Shown in pieces: positions 42,376-51,898 of a stretch of 64,000 bases of DNA (its first letter is position 1; every line of letters starts with the position of its first letter). The position numbers and the translations under genes are program-made. Source of the DNA: Streptomyces sp. TN58. Its GTDB lineage: Bacteria > Actinomycetota > Actinomycetes > Streptomycetales > Streptomycetaceae. The stretch spans positions 2,697,001 to 2,761,000 of the forward strand of contig NZ_CP018870.1 in NCBI RefSeq assembly GCF_001941845.1, given 5' to 3'. Below the pieces are notes generated by a model. That model was not told the origin of the DNA, searched no databases, and saw nothing but the letters and a program-made list of their open reading frames with translations.

Positions 42376-42695
42376 CCCTGCGGGCACGCCCCGCGGGAGG
42401 GACGGGGGCTGCGCCCCCGACCCCCACAGCGCTCCCGCCGGCGCCCCTCACTCCCCCCAGCTACCGCTGGGAGGCGCCCCCGTACCGGGCCGGCTCGGTC
42501 GAGGCCGTCTGCCCGGCGCGGCTGGAAGTGCCCGCGGGGCACTCTCAGCCCCGCCGGCGTTTGAGGCGCGGGGGTCCGGGGGCAGAGCCCCCACGCGGCG
42601 CAGCCGCCATGCAGCACAGTGGGAAGGGGCGGGGTGGGGGAAGAGCCTCCCGCAGGGCCCGCCGCAGCACACCATCAAGCCGAAGGGCACGCGAA
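42376..42695. repeat. Intergenic region with dispersed palindrome between pncB and pncA
   Basis: No gene is supported. GC-rich hairpins follow the pncB stop, and at about 42547-42575 lies the repeat CCCCGCCGGCGTTTGAGGCG followed by GGGGGTCCGGGGGCAGAGCC. This is the same family and the same tail as at 19413 and 58353. The block separates two functionally linked genes, so pncA probably has its own promoter near 42600-42690. Confidence 0.7.
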
Positions 42696-43295
42696 ATGCA
42701 CCGCGCACTGATCGTCGTCGACGTGCAGAACGACTTCTGCGAGGGCGGCAGCCTCGCGGTCACCGGCGGAGCCGACGTCGCCGCCGCCATCACCGAGCTG
42801 ATCGGGCAGGCCACCGCCGGGTACCGGCACGTCGTCGCCACCCGCGACCACCACATCGACCCGGGGGCGCACTTCGCGCACCCGCCGGCCGAGCCGGACT
42901 ACGAGAGCTCCTGGCCGGTGCACTGCGTGGCCGGCACGGAGGGGGTCGGCTTCCACCCGAACTTCGCGCCCGCCGTGGCCTCGGGTGCGGTCGCCGCGGT
43001 CTTCGACAAGGGCGACTACGAGGCCGCGTACAGCGGTTTCGAAGGCGCGGACGAGAACGGCGACGGCCTCGCCGCCTGGCTGCGGGAGCGGCACGTCGGC
43101 GAGGTCGACGTGGTGGGCATCGCCACCGACCACTGTGTGAAGGCCACCGCCCTCGACGCGGCCCGCGCCGGCTTCACCACGCGCGTCCTGCTGGACCTGA
43201 CGGCGGCCGTGGCCCCGCACACCACCGAGCGGGCCCTGGAGGAGCTCCGCGCGGCCGGTGTGACCCTCGTGGGCGCGGTCGGGCCCCGGGCCTAG
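42696..43295 (+). CDS. pncA: Nicotinamidase (isochorismatase-like)
   Basis: This 199-residue enzyme deamidates nicotinamide to nicotinate, feeding the PncB reaction encoded upstream. The catalytic Asp is in IVVDVQNDFCEGG, the metal-binding DHHIDPGAHF follows, and the nucleophilic Cys lies in GIATDHCVKATALDA. Together with pncB it forms the Preiss-Handler salvage branch. The start is ATG 42696, with AAGGGC upstream as a weak ribosome binding site. Confidence 0.93.
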   Translation: MHRALIVVDVQNDFCEGGSLAVTGGADVAAAITELIGQATAGYRHVVATRDHHIDPGAHFAHPPAEPDYESSWPVHCVAGTEGVGFHPNFAPAVASGAVAAVFDKGDYEAAYSGFEGADENGDGLAAWLRERHVGEVDVVGIATDHCVKATALDAARAGFTTRVLLDLTAAVAPHTTERALEELRAAGVTLVGAVGPRA

Positions 43296-43429
43296 GGGGT
43301 CGTCGAAGTAGCGTCGGCCGCCCGTGAGGGCGGGGGTGGCGGGGTCCGGTGCGTGCGTGCCGGACCCAGCCCCCAGACGGAACCGGCACGACGCCCCCCA
43401 GGGCCCCGGGACAGGACCGCGCCGGGTCC

Positions 43430-43732
43430 CTACGTGCCCAGCAGGGCCCGGATGGGGTGCCAGAGCTCCTGGGCGCGGTCGGGTGCGGCGCGCCACAGCA
43501 GGCCGTCCGGATGGTGCAGGACGGCCGTCACCTCGTCGGGCGTGGGCGGCTGGGCGTTGCCCCGCAGGTACACGGCGCGCATTCCGAGGTTCCGCAGCCT
43601 GGTCAGGGCGCGGGCCCGGTTCGCGGCGTGCACCAGCACGCGGACGTTTCCGCCCTCACCGGACGGCCTCGGCAGCGTGAGCGCCACGACCACGCTGCCG
43701 CCTGGCAATCTGACGAAACCTCCACCGGGCAT
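43430..43732 (-). CDS. Conserved hypothetical protein
   Basis: This protein of about 100 residues starts with MPGGGFVRLPGGSVVVALT and continues with an Arg-rich helical part (AANRARALTRLRNLGMRAVYL) and TPDEVTAVLHHPDGLLWR. I recall similar streptomycete proteins but no function. The ATG at 43732 has GGGGGAG 9 bases upstream. ATG 43741 and TTG 43753 are in frame but are badly spaced from that site. It lies downstream of the metalloprotease gene on the same strand, separated by a hairpin. Confidence 0.6.
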   Translation of the reverse strand: MPGGGFVRLPGGSVVVALTLPRPSGEGGNVRVLVHAANRARALTRLRNLGMRAVYLRGNAQPPTPDEVTAVLHHPDGLLWRAAPDRAQELWHPIRALLGT

Positions 43733-43783
43733 GTCGGTCATCTCCCCCGTCAATAAGAACCTCGTACCGGGGCATCTAAACGC

Positions 43784-43819
43784 GATCGGCCGCCGCCCGC
43801 TAGAGGGCGACGGCCGATC
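43784..43819 (-). terminator. Hairpin terminator after the M6 metalloprotease gene
   Basis: GATCGGCCGCCGCCC (43784-43798) pairs with GGGCGACGGCCGATC (43805-43819) with one mismatch and a 6-base loop. It begins 26 bases after the protease stop on the minus strand. Confidence 0.8.
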
Positions 43820-43845
43820 ATGCTTTGACCTGCGGTTTTACCGGA

Positions 43846-46260
43846 TTACTTCTTGGAGGGGCCAACCTCGACGGTCATGACCTCACCGTCGTAGGTCTCC
43901 TTCAGGATCTTGATCTTGGTGTTGGTGTCAGTGACCTTCACCGATCCGGTCGGGTTCTCCTCGGAGTAGTACTTGCCCGGGTTGCGGTCGTCGAAGACCA
44001 GGTTGGTGGGCTTCGGCTTCAGGAACAGCGACTCGCCGTTCTTGTGCAGCGTGAAGGCGTCCGTGGAGTACGCGCTGAAGGTGGCGTCGTACGGCTGGAT
44101 CTTGTTCCGCAGCAGGGTGCCGTCCGACCACTTCATCGGCTTGGCGTTGGCGTCGATCGGCAGGATCAGACCCTGGCCGGGGTGGACGCTGGTGTTGTTG
44201 TCCTTCTGGCTGGTGTCCCACTGCCAGATGAGCAGACCGTCCTGGTACGGGTAGTGCTCGACCCAGTCCGGCTTGGTGTTGCCGAAGCCGAAGTTGTACG
44301 GGCCCACCTTGAGGGTGGAGTCGTACGACACGTAGCGGCGGTTCTCGGCCAGGTAGTACTGCGCGTACTCCTTGGTGAAGCCGGCGCCGATCCGGGAGAA
44401 GCCCTTGCCGGTCCAGCCGTTGTCGCCGTTCTCGGCGCCGTCGGTGAACAGCGCGGAGCCGTCCGCGGTGATGGTGAGGGCGTCGGCCGCGAAGCCCTTG
44501 CCGCCCGCGCCGCCGTCCGTCTGGTAGCGGAAGCGGAGGTCGACCTTCTTGCCCGCGTAGGCGTCGAGCGGGAAGTTGAGGTTCTGCCAGGCACCCGAGA
44601 CGCCGGTGAGCGACGGGCTGCCGGAGGCGTCGGCCGGGATGGCCGTGCCGTCGGCGGTGCCGGCGAGGGCGGTCCAGGTGGCGCCGCCGTCCGTGGACAC
44701 CTCGGTGTAGAGGTAGTCGTAGTCGGCCTCGATGTCCCACCAGCCCTTGAGGGACAGGGCGGCGGACGACTTGCCCGTCAGGTCGACGGAGCGGGTGAGG
44801 GTGTTCTTGAGGTCGTCACCCATGTTGCTCCACCACTGGGTGGAGCCCTCGGCGGGAGCGACGATGTCCGTCTGGACCTTCTTCTTCGGCAGCTCGACGA
44901 CCAGGGCCTGCTTGTCCTTGGTGTTGAACGCCGAGACACCGAGCTTGTGCGTGGACTTCGTCGCGGCCTTGGCCGTGTCGTAGTTCAGCCAGCCCAGCTG
45001 GAGCTTGTCCCAGGCGGTCATGTCGCCCGGCATGTCGCCTATGGAGTCCTTGCCGGTGCCGAGCCAGGAGCCGGCCGACATCAGGGACCAGAAGCCGACG
45101 CCGTTCTCTCCGCCACCGGTGGTGTCGTAGAGGTCGGGCAGGCCGAGGTCGTGGCCGTACTCGTGGGCGAAGACACCGAGGCCGCCGTTCTCGGGCTGCA
45201 TGGTGTAGTCGCCGACCCAGATGCCGGAGTTGCCGATCTGGGTGCCGCCGGCCTTGTTGTTGTCCGGGCCGGTCTTGCCCGCGGCGGTGCCGTAGGCGTA
45301 CCAGCGGTGCGCCCACAGGGCGTCGGGGCCCTGCACGCCGCCGCCGGCCGACTCGTCCTCGCCCGCGTGGACGATCTGGAAGTGGTCGATGTAGCCGTCG
45401 GGCTCGTTGAAGTTGCCGTCGCCGTCGAAGTCGTAGCGGTCCCACTGGTCGTACTGGGCCAGCTTCGCCTTGATCTCGGCGTCGGTCTTCCCGGCCTTCT
45501 TCTGCGCCTCGACCCACGCCGTGACGCCGTCCTTGACGGTGTCCCAGACGTTGGAGCAGTTGGACTGGCCACAGAAGTTGGAGCCGTAACGGGCCTCGTT
45601 GTACGGGACCTTGACCCAGTCGGAGACCTCGCCCTCGACCGAGTAGCGGCCCGAGGAGGTCTTCTCGTAGTACGTCTTCAGGGAGTGCTTGCCCTCGCCG
45701 GTGGCGAAGTACAGGTCCTGGAAGTGCTGGCGGCTGAAGTCCGCGCGCCAGGCCGTGCTGTTGTCCTTGGCGCGGTCGGGCTGCGCGATGGAGTTGTGCA
45801 TCGGACCGGGCGTGCCGCCGTACTTCGGCACGGCCGGCTTGGGGCCGGGACCGTCCGGGTCGTGCATGGTCGTGCTGTCGACCTGGTCGCCGAACTCGAC
45901 GAGGATCGTGAAGATCTTGTCGGTCTTCTCGCGGCCGAGCTCGACGTACTTCTTGTCGTCGAGCTTGACGACCTTGGAGGCGCCGCGCTGCTCGACGCCC
46001 TTCTTGCCCTGGAGGACCTGGTCCAGGGCGGCCTTGCGCTGCTGGGCCTGCTGCTCGCTGAACGGGCCCTTGAGGTCGTGCTCGACGACCTTGGCAGGAG
46101 TGGTCGGGTCCTGCCGGTCCGCCACCGGGGCGGCCGAGGGCTTGCCCTCGGCCTGGGCGGCGGTGACGGTGAAGAAGGTGGCGCTGGTCGCACATGCGGC
46201 CATGGTCACGGTGACGGCGGCAGCGCGAATCGCACGCCGTCTGGCGGAATTGCTGGTCAC
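43846..46260 (-). CDS. Secreted immune inhibitor A-type (M6) metalloprotease
   Basis: This 804-residue extracellular zinc protease has a signal peptide (SARRRAIRAAAVTVTMAACA, cleavage probably after AAQA near residue 37) and a propeptide rich in Gln/Lys. The catalytic domain holds HEYGH (366-370) in VFAHEYGHDLGLPDLYD. Beta-sandwich domains (DWVEH, GGAGGKGFAADALTI and similar) and a C-terminal region follow. Immune inhibitor A relatives degrade host or environmental proteins. GTG 46260 is chosen because GGAGGGG precedes it and the signal peptide begins there. The 31-residue extension of the open frame upstream is not signal-like. Confidence 0.92.
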   Translation of the reverse strand: MTSNSARRRAIRAAAVTVTMAACATSATFFTVTAAQAEGKPSAAPVADRQDPTTPAKVVEHDLKGPFSEQQAQQRKAALDQVLQGKKGVEQRGASKVVKLDDKKYVELGREKTDKIFTILVEFGDQVDSTTMHDPDGPGPKPAVPKYGGTPGPMHNSIAQPDRAKDNSTAWRADFSRQHFQDLYFATGEGKHSLKTYYEKTSSGRYSVEGEVSDWVKVPYNEARYGSNFCGQSNCSNVWDTVKDGVTAWVEAQKKAGKTDAEIKAKLAQYDQWDRYDFDGDGNFNEPDGYIDHFQIVHAGEDESAGGGVQGPDALWAHRWYAYGTAAGKTGPDNNKAGGTQIGNSGIWVGDYTMQPENGGLGVFAHEYGHDLGLPDLYDTTGGGENGVGFWSLMSAGSWLGTGKDSIGDMPGDMTAWDKLQLGWLNYDTAKAATKSTHKLGVSAFNTKDKQALVVELPKKKVQTDIVAPAEGSTQWWSNMGDDLKNTLTRSVDLTGKSSAALSLKGWWDIEADYDYLYTEVSTDGGATWTALAGTADGTAIPADASGSPSLTGVSGAWQNLNFPLDAYAGKKVDLRFRYQTDGGAGGKGFAADALTITADGSALFTDGAENGDNGWTGKGFSRIGAGFTKEYAQYYLAENRRYVSYDSTLKVGPYNFGFGNTKPDWVEHYPYQDGLLIWQWDTSQKDNNTSVHPGQGLILPIDANAKPMKWSDGTLLRNKIQPYDATFSAYSTDAFTLHKNGESLFLKPKPTNLVFDDRNPGKYYSEENPTGSVKVTDTNTKIKILKETYDGEVMTVEVGPSKK

Positions 46261-46680
46261 TTGATGTCGTTCCCCTCCCGCGGCCGCAACGTCTGAGTTC
46301 GGAACTTCTCCATAGGAGCGGGGGGTTCCGCGCGGCGCGCGTCTCAAGTGACGACATTTGACCGGAGAGACGCGAGAAAAGACAGACCTTGACTTGCAGC
46401 TTACAACTGCACTATGCGGTCAGGGAGTTCCGCTATCCGGACGTTCCACTGCCATACGGGGCGAAGGGCGCTTCACGACCCCGATACGGGTCCGTACCGT
46501 CCCCTTTCTCCCCCTGTTCCGGCCCGAGAAAATGATGCCGTGCGCCCCCTGTGCTCCGGCACCGTGTGTTAGGTCACGCTTACCGGCGGCTCCTTCCGGG
46601 CATCCCCGTCATAGAGTCACTTGACGCGCGACGTTGGTTGAGCCGACTCCCCCTCCCCCTCACCGAGGACGGATATCGCC
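46261..46680. other. Divergent intergenic region, promoters expected
   Basis: These 420 bases separate the M6 protease gene from the small membrane protein gene. Both need promoters here. AT-richer stretches occur at about 46355-46410 (GACATTTGACCGG, AAAAGACAGACCTTGACTTG) and CACTTGACGCG at about 46618. No coding sequence or recognised operator was found. Confidence 0.45.
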
Positions 46681-46977
46681 ATGCCGCGTCCGACTGCCGC
46701 CCAGCTCGCGTACGGGTCCGCCACGGTCATCGTGTCGACGATCGCCATGCTGCTGCTCTCGCAGACGAGCACCGGGCTCGGCGTCGCGGTCATCTCCGCC
46801 GCCGCGCTCGCCCTGGGTCTGCTCGTCGCCCTCACCGTGCCCGCTCCCAAACGCCGGGGCCGCCACGCGGCGCGTACCGGCTCCGGCGCGGCGACGGCGT
46901 CCGCGACAGGGGCGGCGACAGCACCCCGGTTATCCGGACGGCGGGCGGAGTCTGCCGAACACCCCGTCCACCACTGA
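46681..46977 (+). CDS. Small membrane protein of unknown function
   Basis: This 98-residue protein has two adjacent membrane helices (ATVIVSTIAMLLLSQ and GVAVISAAALALGLLVALTV) followed by a basic, low-complexity Ala/Gly/Thr tail. It is common in Streptomyces and no function is known to me. ATG 46681 has GAGGA about 11 bases upstream. A strong hairpin follows the stop. Confidence 0.7.
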   Translation: MPRPTAAQLAYGSATVIVSTIAMLLLSQTSTGLGVAVISAAALALGLLVALTVPAPKRRGRHAARTGSGAATASATGAATAPRLSGRRAESAEHPVHH

Positions 46978-47005
46978 CACTTCGCCCTTCGCCGGTGGGA
47001 CGACG

Positions 47006-47045
47006 CGACGCGGGCGGCCTCGCTCGGGGGAGGCCGCCCGCGTCG
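47006..47045. terminator. Perfect 16-bp hairpin between convergent genes
   Basis: Arms 47006-47021 and 47030-47045 are fully complementary with an 8-base loop. It serves the small membrane protein gene and the convergent RDD gene. Confidence 0.87.
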
Positions 47046-47107
47046 CGGGCGTGCGCTGTGCGTGTGTGGTCACCGCGGGCCCGGCAGGGGCCGCGGGACG
47101 CGGCGGC

Positions 47108-47836
47108 TCAGGTCGACTGGACCACCACGGTCTTGGCCGCCTTGTCGTGCAGGCCCTGCTTGTAGGGCTTGTCGACGAGGATCGAGATGGCCAGCGCGAT
47201 CGGCCACAGGCAGAAGCAGCAGATCAGCGCCGGCAGCCAGAGCACGGCGGCCCGGGTCAGGGCCGCGCCGGAGTTCGGCACGGTGCCGTCGTTGAGCATG
47301 GCGACGCGCAGGCCCATCAGCCTCTTGCCCGGCGTCCGGCCGTCCTTCTTGGTGAACCACCAGTCGTAGCCGAGGTAGGCGACGATCGAGATCAGGGTCA
47401 TCAGCAGCCCGCTGCCGCTGTAGGACTTGGTGAAGACCTCGCTGACGTCCTCGCCCCGATCGGTCTGAACGGTGTAGCGGTTCGTGCCGAAGGCCAGCTG
47501 GATCAGGGCGAGCGGGATGGCGACGATCAGCACGTCGACGAGGCGGGCGGCGAGCCGCTTGCCGAAGTCGGCGAGCGGGGGCATGCCGGCCAGCGGGTCG
47601 GGCATGCCGTAGCCGCCGCCACCGCCGTACGGGTCTCCTCCGCCGCCGTACGGGGGCGGAGGGGGCGGGTATCCCCCGCCGCCGGGGCCCGCGCCGCCCG
47701 GGGGCGGGGGGCCGCCGCTCGCGGGGGGCGGCGGGCCGTACGGCGAACCGCCCGACGGAGGCGTCGGTTCCTCGGGCTTCTTGCGGAACGGGTCTTCCTC
47801 GGGCGGCTGGCCCGGCGGCGGCTGGTCGCTACTCAT
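47108..47836 (-). CDS. RDD-family membrane protein, short Pro/Gly-rich N-terminus
   Basis: This 242-residue protein has a Pro/Gly/Tyr-rich cytoplasmic tail (about 1-80) and then an RDD domain. The domain has FGKRLAARLVDVLIVAIPLALI as helix 1 with the Arg-Asp pair, LLMTLISIVAYLGYDWWF, the motif KKDGRTPGKRLMGLRV and the ending DKPYKQGLHDKAAKTVVV. RDD proteins are membrane proteins of uncertain function. The next gene upstream encodes another RDD protein, so they form a pair of paralogues. Confidence 0.85.
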   Translation of the reverse strand: MSSDQPPPGQPPEEDPFRKKPEEPTPPSGGSPYGPPPPASGGPPPPGGAGPGGGGYPPPPPPYGGGGDPYGGGGGYGMPDPLAGMPPLADFGKRLAARLVDVLIVAIPLALIQLAFGTNRYTVQTDRGEDVSEVFTKSYSGSGLLMTLISIVAYLGYDWWFTKKDGRTPGKRLMGLRVAMLNDGTVPNSGAALTRAAVLWLPALICCFCLWPIALAISILVDKPYKQGLHDKAAKTVVVQST

Positions 47837-47966
47837 GGCCCGAGTCGAACCCGGGTCCGCCGCCCCCGCAACGGGACCGCGTCCGTTCGTGGCCGGGGCA
47901 CGCCCGGTGACCTTCCGCGGACACCGTCCCAGGGCGTGTCGCGCGCCCGCCGGGGCGGGACAGCCC

Positions 47967-49556
47967 TCAGCGCGCCACGTACGTCCTGGCCGCCTTGTCG
48001 TGCCAGCCCTGGCGGCGGGGGCGGTTCACGAGGCACCACAGGCTGCCGGGCAGGCCCAGGAAGGCGTACACGAGCCAGCGCCGCAGGGCGGCGCCGAAGG
48101 ACGGCGGGCGCAGGGTGGCGGTGGCCAGGACACGGACGCCCAGCAGCTTCTTGCCCGGGGTACGGCCCCAGCGGGCGGTGGGCAGCACCTCGTAGAAGAG
48201 GCCGAAGAGGACGACGGCCGCGAAGACCGCGCCGAGGCTGCCGGCGACGGTCGAGTCGAGCAGCCAGACGGTGGTGGTACGGCCGCTCGCCCGGGCCGCG
48301 TCGATCTTGGCCTGGACGTGGGCGGTGACCCCGGGCACGAGGGGCCGGGCGACGGCGGCGGCCACGGCGGCGAACACGAGGGAGTCCAGGACCCGGGCCA
48401 GGCCGCGGCGCACCAGCCCGGCGGGGCGTACGGCCCGGTCAGCCATCCGCTCGAAGACCTCCCGCGGCGTGCCGGAGCGGCCGGTGCGGGTGCCCGCGCG
48501 GGCTTCCTCGGCTCCGCGGGGCTCCCATCCCCGGGCGGCCGGCTCCGCCGCGGGCGCGGCGTCCGGGGCGGGCTGCGGAGCCTTCGGGCGGGCTCCTGCG
48601 GGCCGGGGCTCCCACGCCTCGGGGAGGGCGGGCGCGGCGGGCTGCGGCTCACGGCGTACGGGCCCGGCCGGGGCGGGAGCGGGGGCCGGGGCGGGGGCGG
48701 GGGCGGGAACCGGAGCGGGGGCGGGGGCCGCCTCGGGCCAGGAGGAGGTGAGTCCGGAGGGGCCGGGGCCGCCCGCTCCGGGCGCGTCGGGCCAAGCGGG
48801 GGCGGCGGGGGCCGCCGGGGCGGCCTGCGCGGCCTGCGCGGCCTGTGCGGCCGGGGAGCGCGCCGACAGGATGCCGGCGGAGGACGGCGCGGCGGGTCTG
48901 GCGGGTGCCGCCGCGGCGGACGGCGTACGGGCCAGGGAGATCCCCGCGGGCCGGGCCTGCGGCTGCCCGGGCTCTGCGGCGGGAGCGGCGGCGGGGGCAG
49001 GCTCGGGGGCGGCAGCAGGGGTGGGCGCGGAGGCGGGTGCGGGCTGCGGGTCGGCTTCCTGCGGGCTGCCCCACGACACCCGGCGGTCGCGGGGCCCGCC
49101 GAAGCCCGCCTGGTGCACGGGGTCGGCCTGCCACACCGCCGGTGCCGGCCCGGCCGCGGGATCCGCGTGGGGATCCGGAGCCGGCGCGGGTTCCGCGGGC
49201 GCCTCGGTCGCGGGGCTCTCGTCCAGGAACACCGGCCCCGTCTCGTCGGCGCGGACGGCGGGCGCGGCGACGGGGGTCCGGGCGGCGAGCGGGCGGACCG
49301 GAGCGGGGACGGGGGCGGGGACGGGGGCGGGGGCCGGGGCCGGGACGGGGGCGGGCGCGGTCATCGGGGTGGGCGCGGGAAGCGGGACGGGCAGGGGGAC
49401 GGGCGTGGGGACGGGTGCGGGCGCCGCCGGGGCAGGGCGGCTCGTACCGGGGACCCAGGCCGCGCCGTTCCAGTACCGGATGTACCCGGGAATGGACGGA
49501 TCCGGGTAGTAGCCCTCGCGGGCCGCGTGCTCGCCGTCACCAGGGGAGGCCGTCAT
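47967..49556 (-). CDS. DUF2510-RDD membrane protein with long Pro/Ala linker
   Basis: This 529-residue protein starts with a DUF2510 tryptophan motif (GYYPDPSIPGYIRYWNGAAW, residues 16-35). About 300 residues of Ala/Pro repeats follow (PAPVPAPAPAPVPAPV type), then a C-terminal RDD domain with RRGLARVLDSLVFAAVAAAV, the motif RTPGKKLLGVRV and RRQGWHDKAARTYVAR. The linker could span the cell wall or act as a cytoplasmic spacer. ATG 49556 is chosen because the DUF2510 motif follows. The open frame extends upstream without protein features. It may share regulation with the adjacent RDD gene. Confidence 0.82.
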   Translation of the reverse strand: MTASPGDGEHAAREGYYPDPSIPGYIRYWNGAAWVPGTSRPAPAAPAPVPTPVPLPVPLPAPTPMTAPAPVPAPAPAPVPAPVPAPVRPLAARTPVAAPAVRADETGPVFLDESPATEAPAEPAPAPDPHADPAAGPAPAVWQADPVHQAGFGGPRDRRVSWGSPQEADPQPAPASAPTPAAAPEPAPAAAPAAEPGQPQARPAGISLARTPSAAAAPARPAAPSSAGILSARSPAAQAAQAAQAAPAAPAAPAWPDAPGAGGPGPSGLTSSWPEAAPAPAPVPAPAPAPAPAPAPAGPVRREPQPAAPALPEAWEPRPAGARPKAPQPAPDAAPAAEPAARGWEPRGAEEARAGTRTGRSGTPREVFERMADRAVRPAGLVRRGLARVLDSLVFAAVAAAVARPLVPGVTAHVQAKIDAARASGRTTTVWLLDSTVAGSLGAVFAAVVLFGLFYEVLPTARWGRTPGKKLLGVRVLATATLRPPSFGAALRRWLVYAFLGLPGSLWCLVNRPRRQGWHDKAARTYVAR

Positions 49557-49814
49557 GTCCCCAACTCCGATCGTGGCTTGAGGCTTGTGCAAGGGGAGGA
49601 CCATAGCCAAGAACCGTGGGCCGACAGGTCCGGTAACGGGAGAATCCAAGCCATTGAGCGAACGTCACTCCACACGACTGTTTTCAGACAGCCGACAGGA
49701 TTCAGCCAATCTCGCGTTCGGCGGCGAAAGTCGCGTCATACCCGGGCACATGGCAGCTCTCCGCAGGTGTGGGGCGCCGTCCGGCCCCCCGCACCGAACC
49801 GAAGTGAGGCAGTC

Positions 49815-50294
49815 ATGCACCACCCCGTCATCGAGCGCGAGCTGGAACTGAAGCTGGTCCTGTCACCCGAGCGCAGCATCCCCGTCCCGGCGCGCCTGCT
49901 CTACCTCACGGAAGACCCGTACGCCGTCCACATCACCTTCCACACCGGCTCGGACACCCCGGTCCACTGGACCTTCGCCCGCGAGCTGCTCGTGGAGGGG
50001 GTGTTCCGCCCGTGCGGTCACGGCGACGTCCGGATCTGGCCCACGAAGGTCGACAACGACGCCGTGCTCTGCATGGCGCTCAGCTCGCCCGACGGAGACG
50101 CCCTCCTGGAGGCTCCTGCGCTGTCCGTGTCGGCGTGGCTGGAGCGGACCCTGCGCGTCGTCCCGCCCGGCACCGAGGCCGATCGGCTCGGCCTGGACGC
50201 GGCGCTGGCCGAGCTGCTGGCTCCGACGCCGGCCGACGACCTGTGGCTGCGGGACCCGTGGCCGTCGGACGAGTCGGCGGACGGGGACCTGTGA
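49815..50294 (+). CDS. ssgG: SsgA-like sporulation/cell division protein
   Basis: This 159-residue SALP-family protein, specific to sporulating actinomycetes, guides septum placement. Family features are IERELELKLVLSPERSIPVPARLLY, DPYAVHITFHTGSDTPVHWTFARELL and VRIWPT. The symbol ssgG follows from its position between an RDD gene and a GlcD-like gene near hppD, as I recall for S. coelicolor. The family call is firm and the exact paralogue less so. ATG 49815 has GTGAGGCAG about 5 bases upstream. Confidence 0.85.
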   Translation: MHHPVIERELELKLVLSPERSIPVPARLLYLTEDPYAVHITFHTGSDTPVHWTFARELLVEGVFRPCGHGDVRIWPTKVDNDAVLCMALSSPDGDALLEAPALSVSAWLERTLRVVPPGTEADRLGLDAALAELLAPTPADDLWLRDPWPSDESADGDL

Positions 50295-50419
50295 TGGCGA
50301 ACGGCCCCCGGACGCCGCGCGGTCCCCGCGATCCGCGCGACACCCGCGACACCCGCGATCCGCGCGGGCGCCGGAGCCCGCGCGCCCGGCGGAACCCGGC
50401 CGGTCTGCGCCTCGTACGG

Positions 50420-51802
50420 TCAGAGGACCTTGCCGGGGTTGAGGAGCGCCAGTGGATCGAAGGCCTGCTTGACGGCGCGCTGCATCTCCAGTCCGACCGG
50501 GCCGAGTTCGCGGGCGAGCCATTCCTTCTTCAGCACGCCGACGCCGTGTTCGCCGGTGATGGTCCCGCCGAGGGAGAGGCCGAGTCCCATGATCTCGCCG
50601 AAGGATTCGCGGGCCCGCCGCGTCTCGTCCTCGTCGGCGGGGTCGAAGCAGACGATGGGGTGGGTGTTGCCGTCGCCGGCGTGCGCGCAGACGCCGATGA
50701 GGAGGTCCTGGGCGCGGGCGATGGCGGCGGTCCCTTCGAGCATCTCCCCGAGCCGGGAGCGCGGCACGCACACGTCGTCGATCATCGTGGCGGGCCGCAG
50801 GGCCTCCAGTGCGGGGAAGGCCATCCGGCGGGCCTGGAGCAGCAGTTCCGACTCCGCCTCGTCCTCGGCGGGCACGACGGCGGTGGCTCCGGCGGCCGTG
50901 CACAGCTCCCCCACGGCGGCGAGGTCCTGGGGGGCGTGCGGGGTGTCGAAGGCGGCGAGCAGCAGCGCCTCGGTGGCTTCGGGCAGGCCCATCCTGCCGA
51001 GGGCGTTGACGGCGTGGACGGTCGTACGGTCCATCAGTTCCAGCATGGAGGGGGTCAGTCCGGCCTCCATGACGGCGCAGACGGCCTCGCAGGCGGCTGT
51101 CACGGAGGGGAACTCGGCGGCGAGGACCAGTTGCCGGGGTGGCGCCGGTTTGAGGGCGAGGACGGCCTGTACGACGATGCCGAGGCTGCCTTCGGAGCCG
51201 ACGAAGAGCCGGGTGAGGTCATAGCCGGCGACTCCCTTGGCGGTGCGCCGGCCCGTGCGCAGCAGGCGCCCGTCGGCGAGGACGACGTCGAGGCCGAGGA
51301 CGTATTCGGCGGTGACTCCGTACTTGACGCAGCACAGGCCGCCCGAGGCGGTGCCGATGTTGCCGCCGATGGTGCACTGCTCCCAGCTGGAGGGGTCGGG
51401 CGGGTAGTACAGGCCCCGTTCGGCGACGGCCCGTGAGAGGACGGCGTTGACGACGCCCGGTTCGACGACGGCGATCCGGTCGACGGCGCTGATCTCCAGG
51501 ATCCGGTCCATCTTCACGAGGGAGAGCACGATGCAGCCGTCGGTGGCGTTGGCGGCGCCCGACAGGCCCGTACGGGCGCCCTGCGGGACCACGGGGATCC
51601 GTAGGGCGGTGGCGGTGCGCATGACGTGCCGGACCTGTTCGACCGTCCGGGGCAGGACGACGACCGCCGGGGTGCCGGCGGCGCAGAAGCTGGCCATGTC
51701 GCCGGCGTAGGAGGCGGTCACCTGGGGGTCGGTGAGGAGGGCGTCGGCGGGGAGCCCTTCGAGGAGGCTCGCTCGCAGACGTGCGGAGAGGTCATCATCC
51801 AT
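50420..51802 (-). CDS. FAD-linked oxidase, glycolate oxidase GlcD type
   Basis: This 460-residue FAD enzyme of the VAO/PCMH fold has an N-terminal FAD-binding region with PVVPQGARTGLSGAAN and the pyrophosphate loop CTIGGNIGTASGGLCCVKYG. A C-terminal cap ends in GTITGEHGVGVLKKEWL and DPLALLNPGKVL. It probably oxidises a 2-hydroxy acid such as glycolate or lactate. No iron-sulfur partner gene is nearby. ATG 51802 is the start. The open frame upstream is an antisense shadow of the TPR gene. Confidence 0.9.
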   Translation of the reverse strand: MDDDLSARLRASLLEGLPADALLTDPQVTASYAGDMASFCAAGTPAVVVLPRTVEQVRHVMRTATALRIPVVPQGARTGLSGAANATDGCIVLSLVKMDRILEISAVDRIAVVEPGVVNAVLSRAVAERGLYYPPDPSSWEQCTIGGNIGTASGGLCCVKYGVTAEYVLGLDVVLADGRLLRTGRRTAKGVAGYDLTRLFVGSEGSLGIVVQAVLALKPAPPRQLVLAAEFPSVTAACEAVCAVMEAGLTPSMLELMDRTTVHAVNALGRMGLPEATEALLLAAFDTPHAPQDLAAVGELCTAAGATAVVPAEDEAESELLLQARRMAFPALEALRPATMIDDVCVPRSRLGEMLEGTAAIARAQDLLIGVCAHAGDGNTHPIVCFDPADEDETRRARESFGEIMGLGLSLGGTITGEHGVGVLKKEWLARELGPVGLEMQRAVKQAFDPLALLNPGKVL

Positions 51803-51898
51803 GGGGCCAGCGTGGCACCCGGGGCCATCGGTGTGAACACGCCCGCGCCCGTCTGCGGACACCCCGGCATGCTCTTCATATTGACGCACAGTGACCCC

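Noticed and set aside
43825..46296. An open frame of about 820 codons on the plus strand opposite the M6 protease gene
   Set aside because: It is a mirror of the protease coding sequence caused by high GC; it is Val/Gly/Leu/Arg-rich and has no motif, whereas the minus strand has HEYGH and a signal peptide.
50294..50419. Arg/Asp/Pro-rich ORF starting at ATG 50294 (RDPRDTRDTRDPRG)
   Set aside because: It consists of short low-complexity repeats and continues antisense through the FAD oxidase gene.
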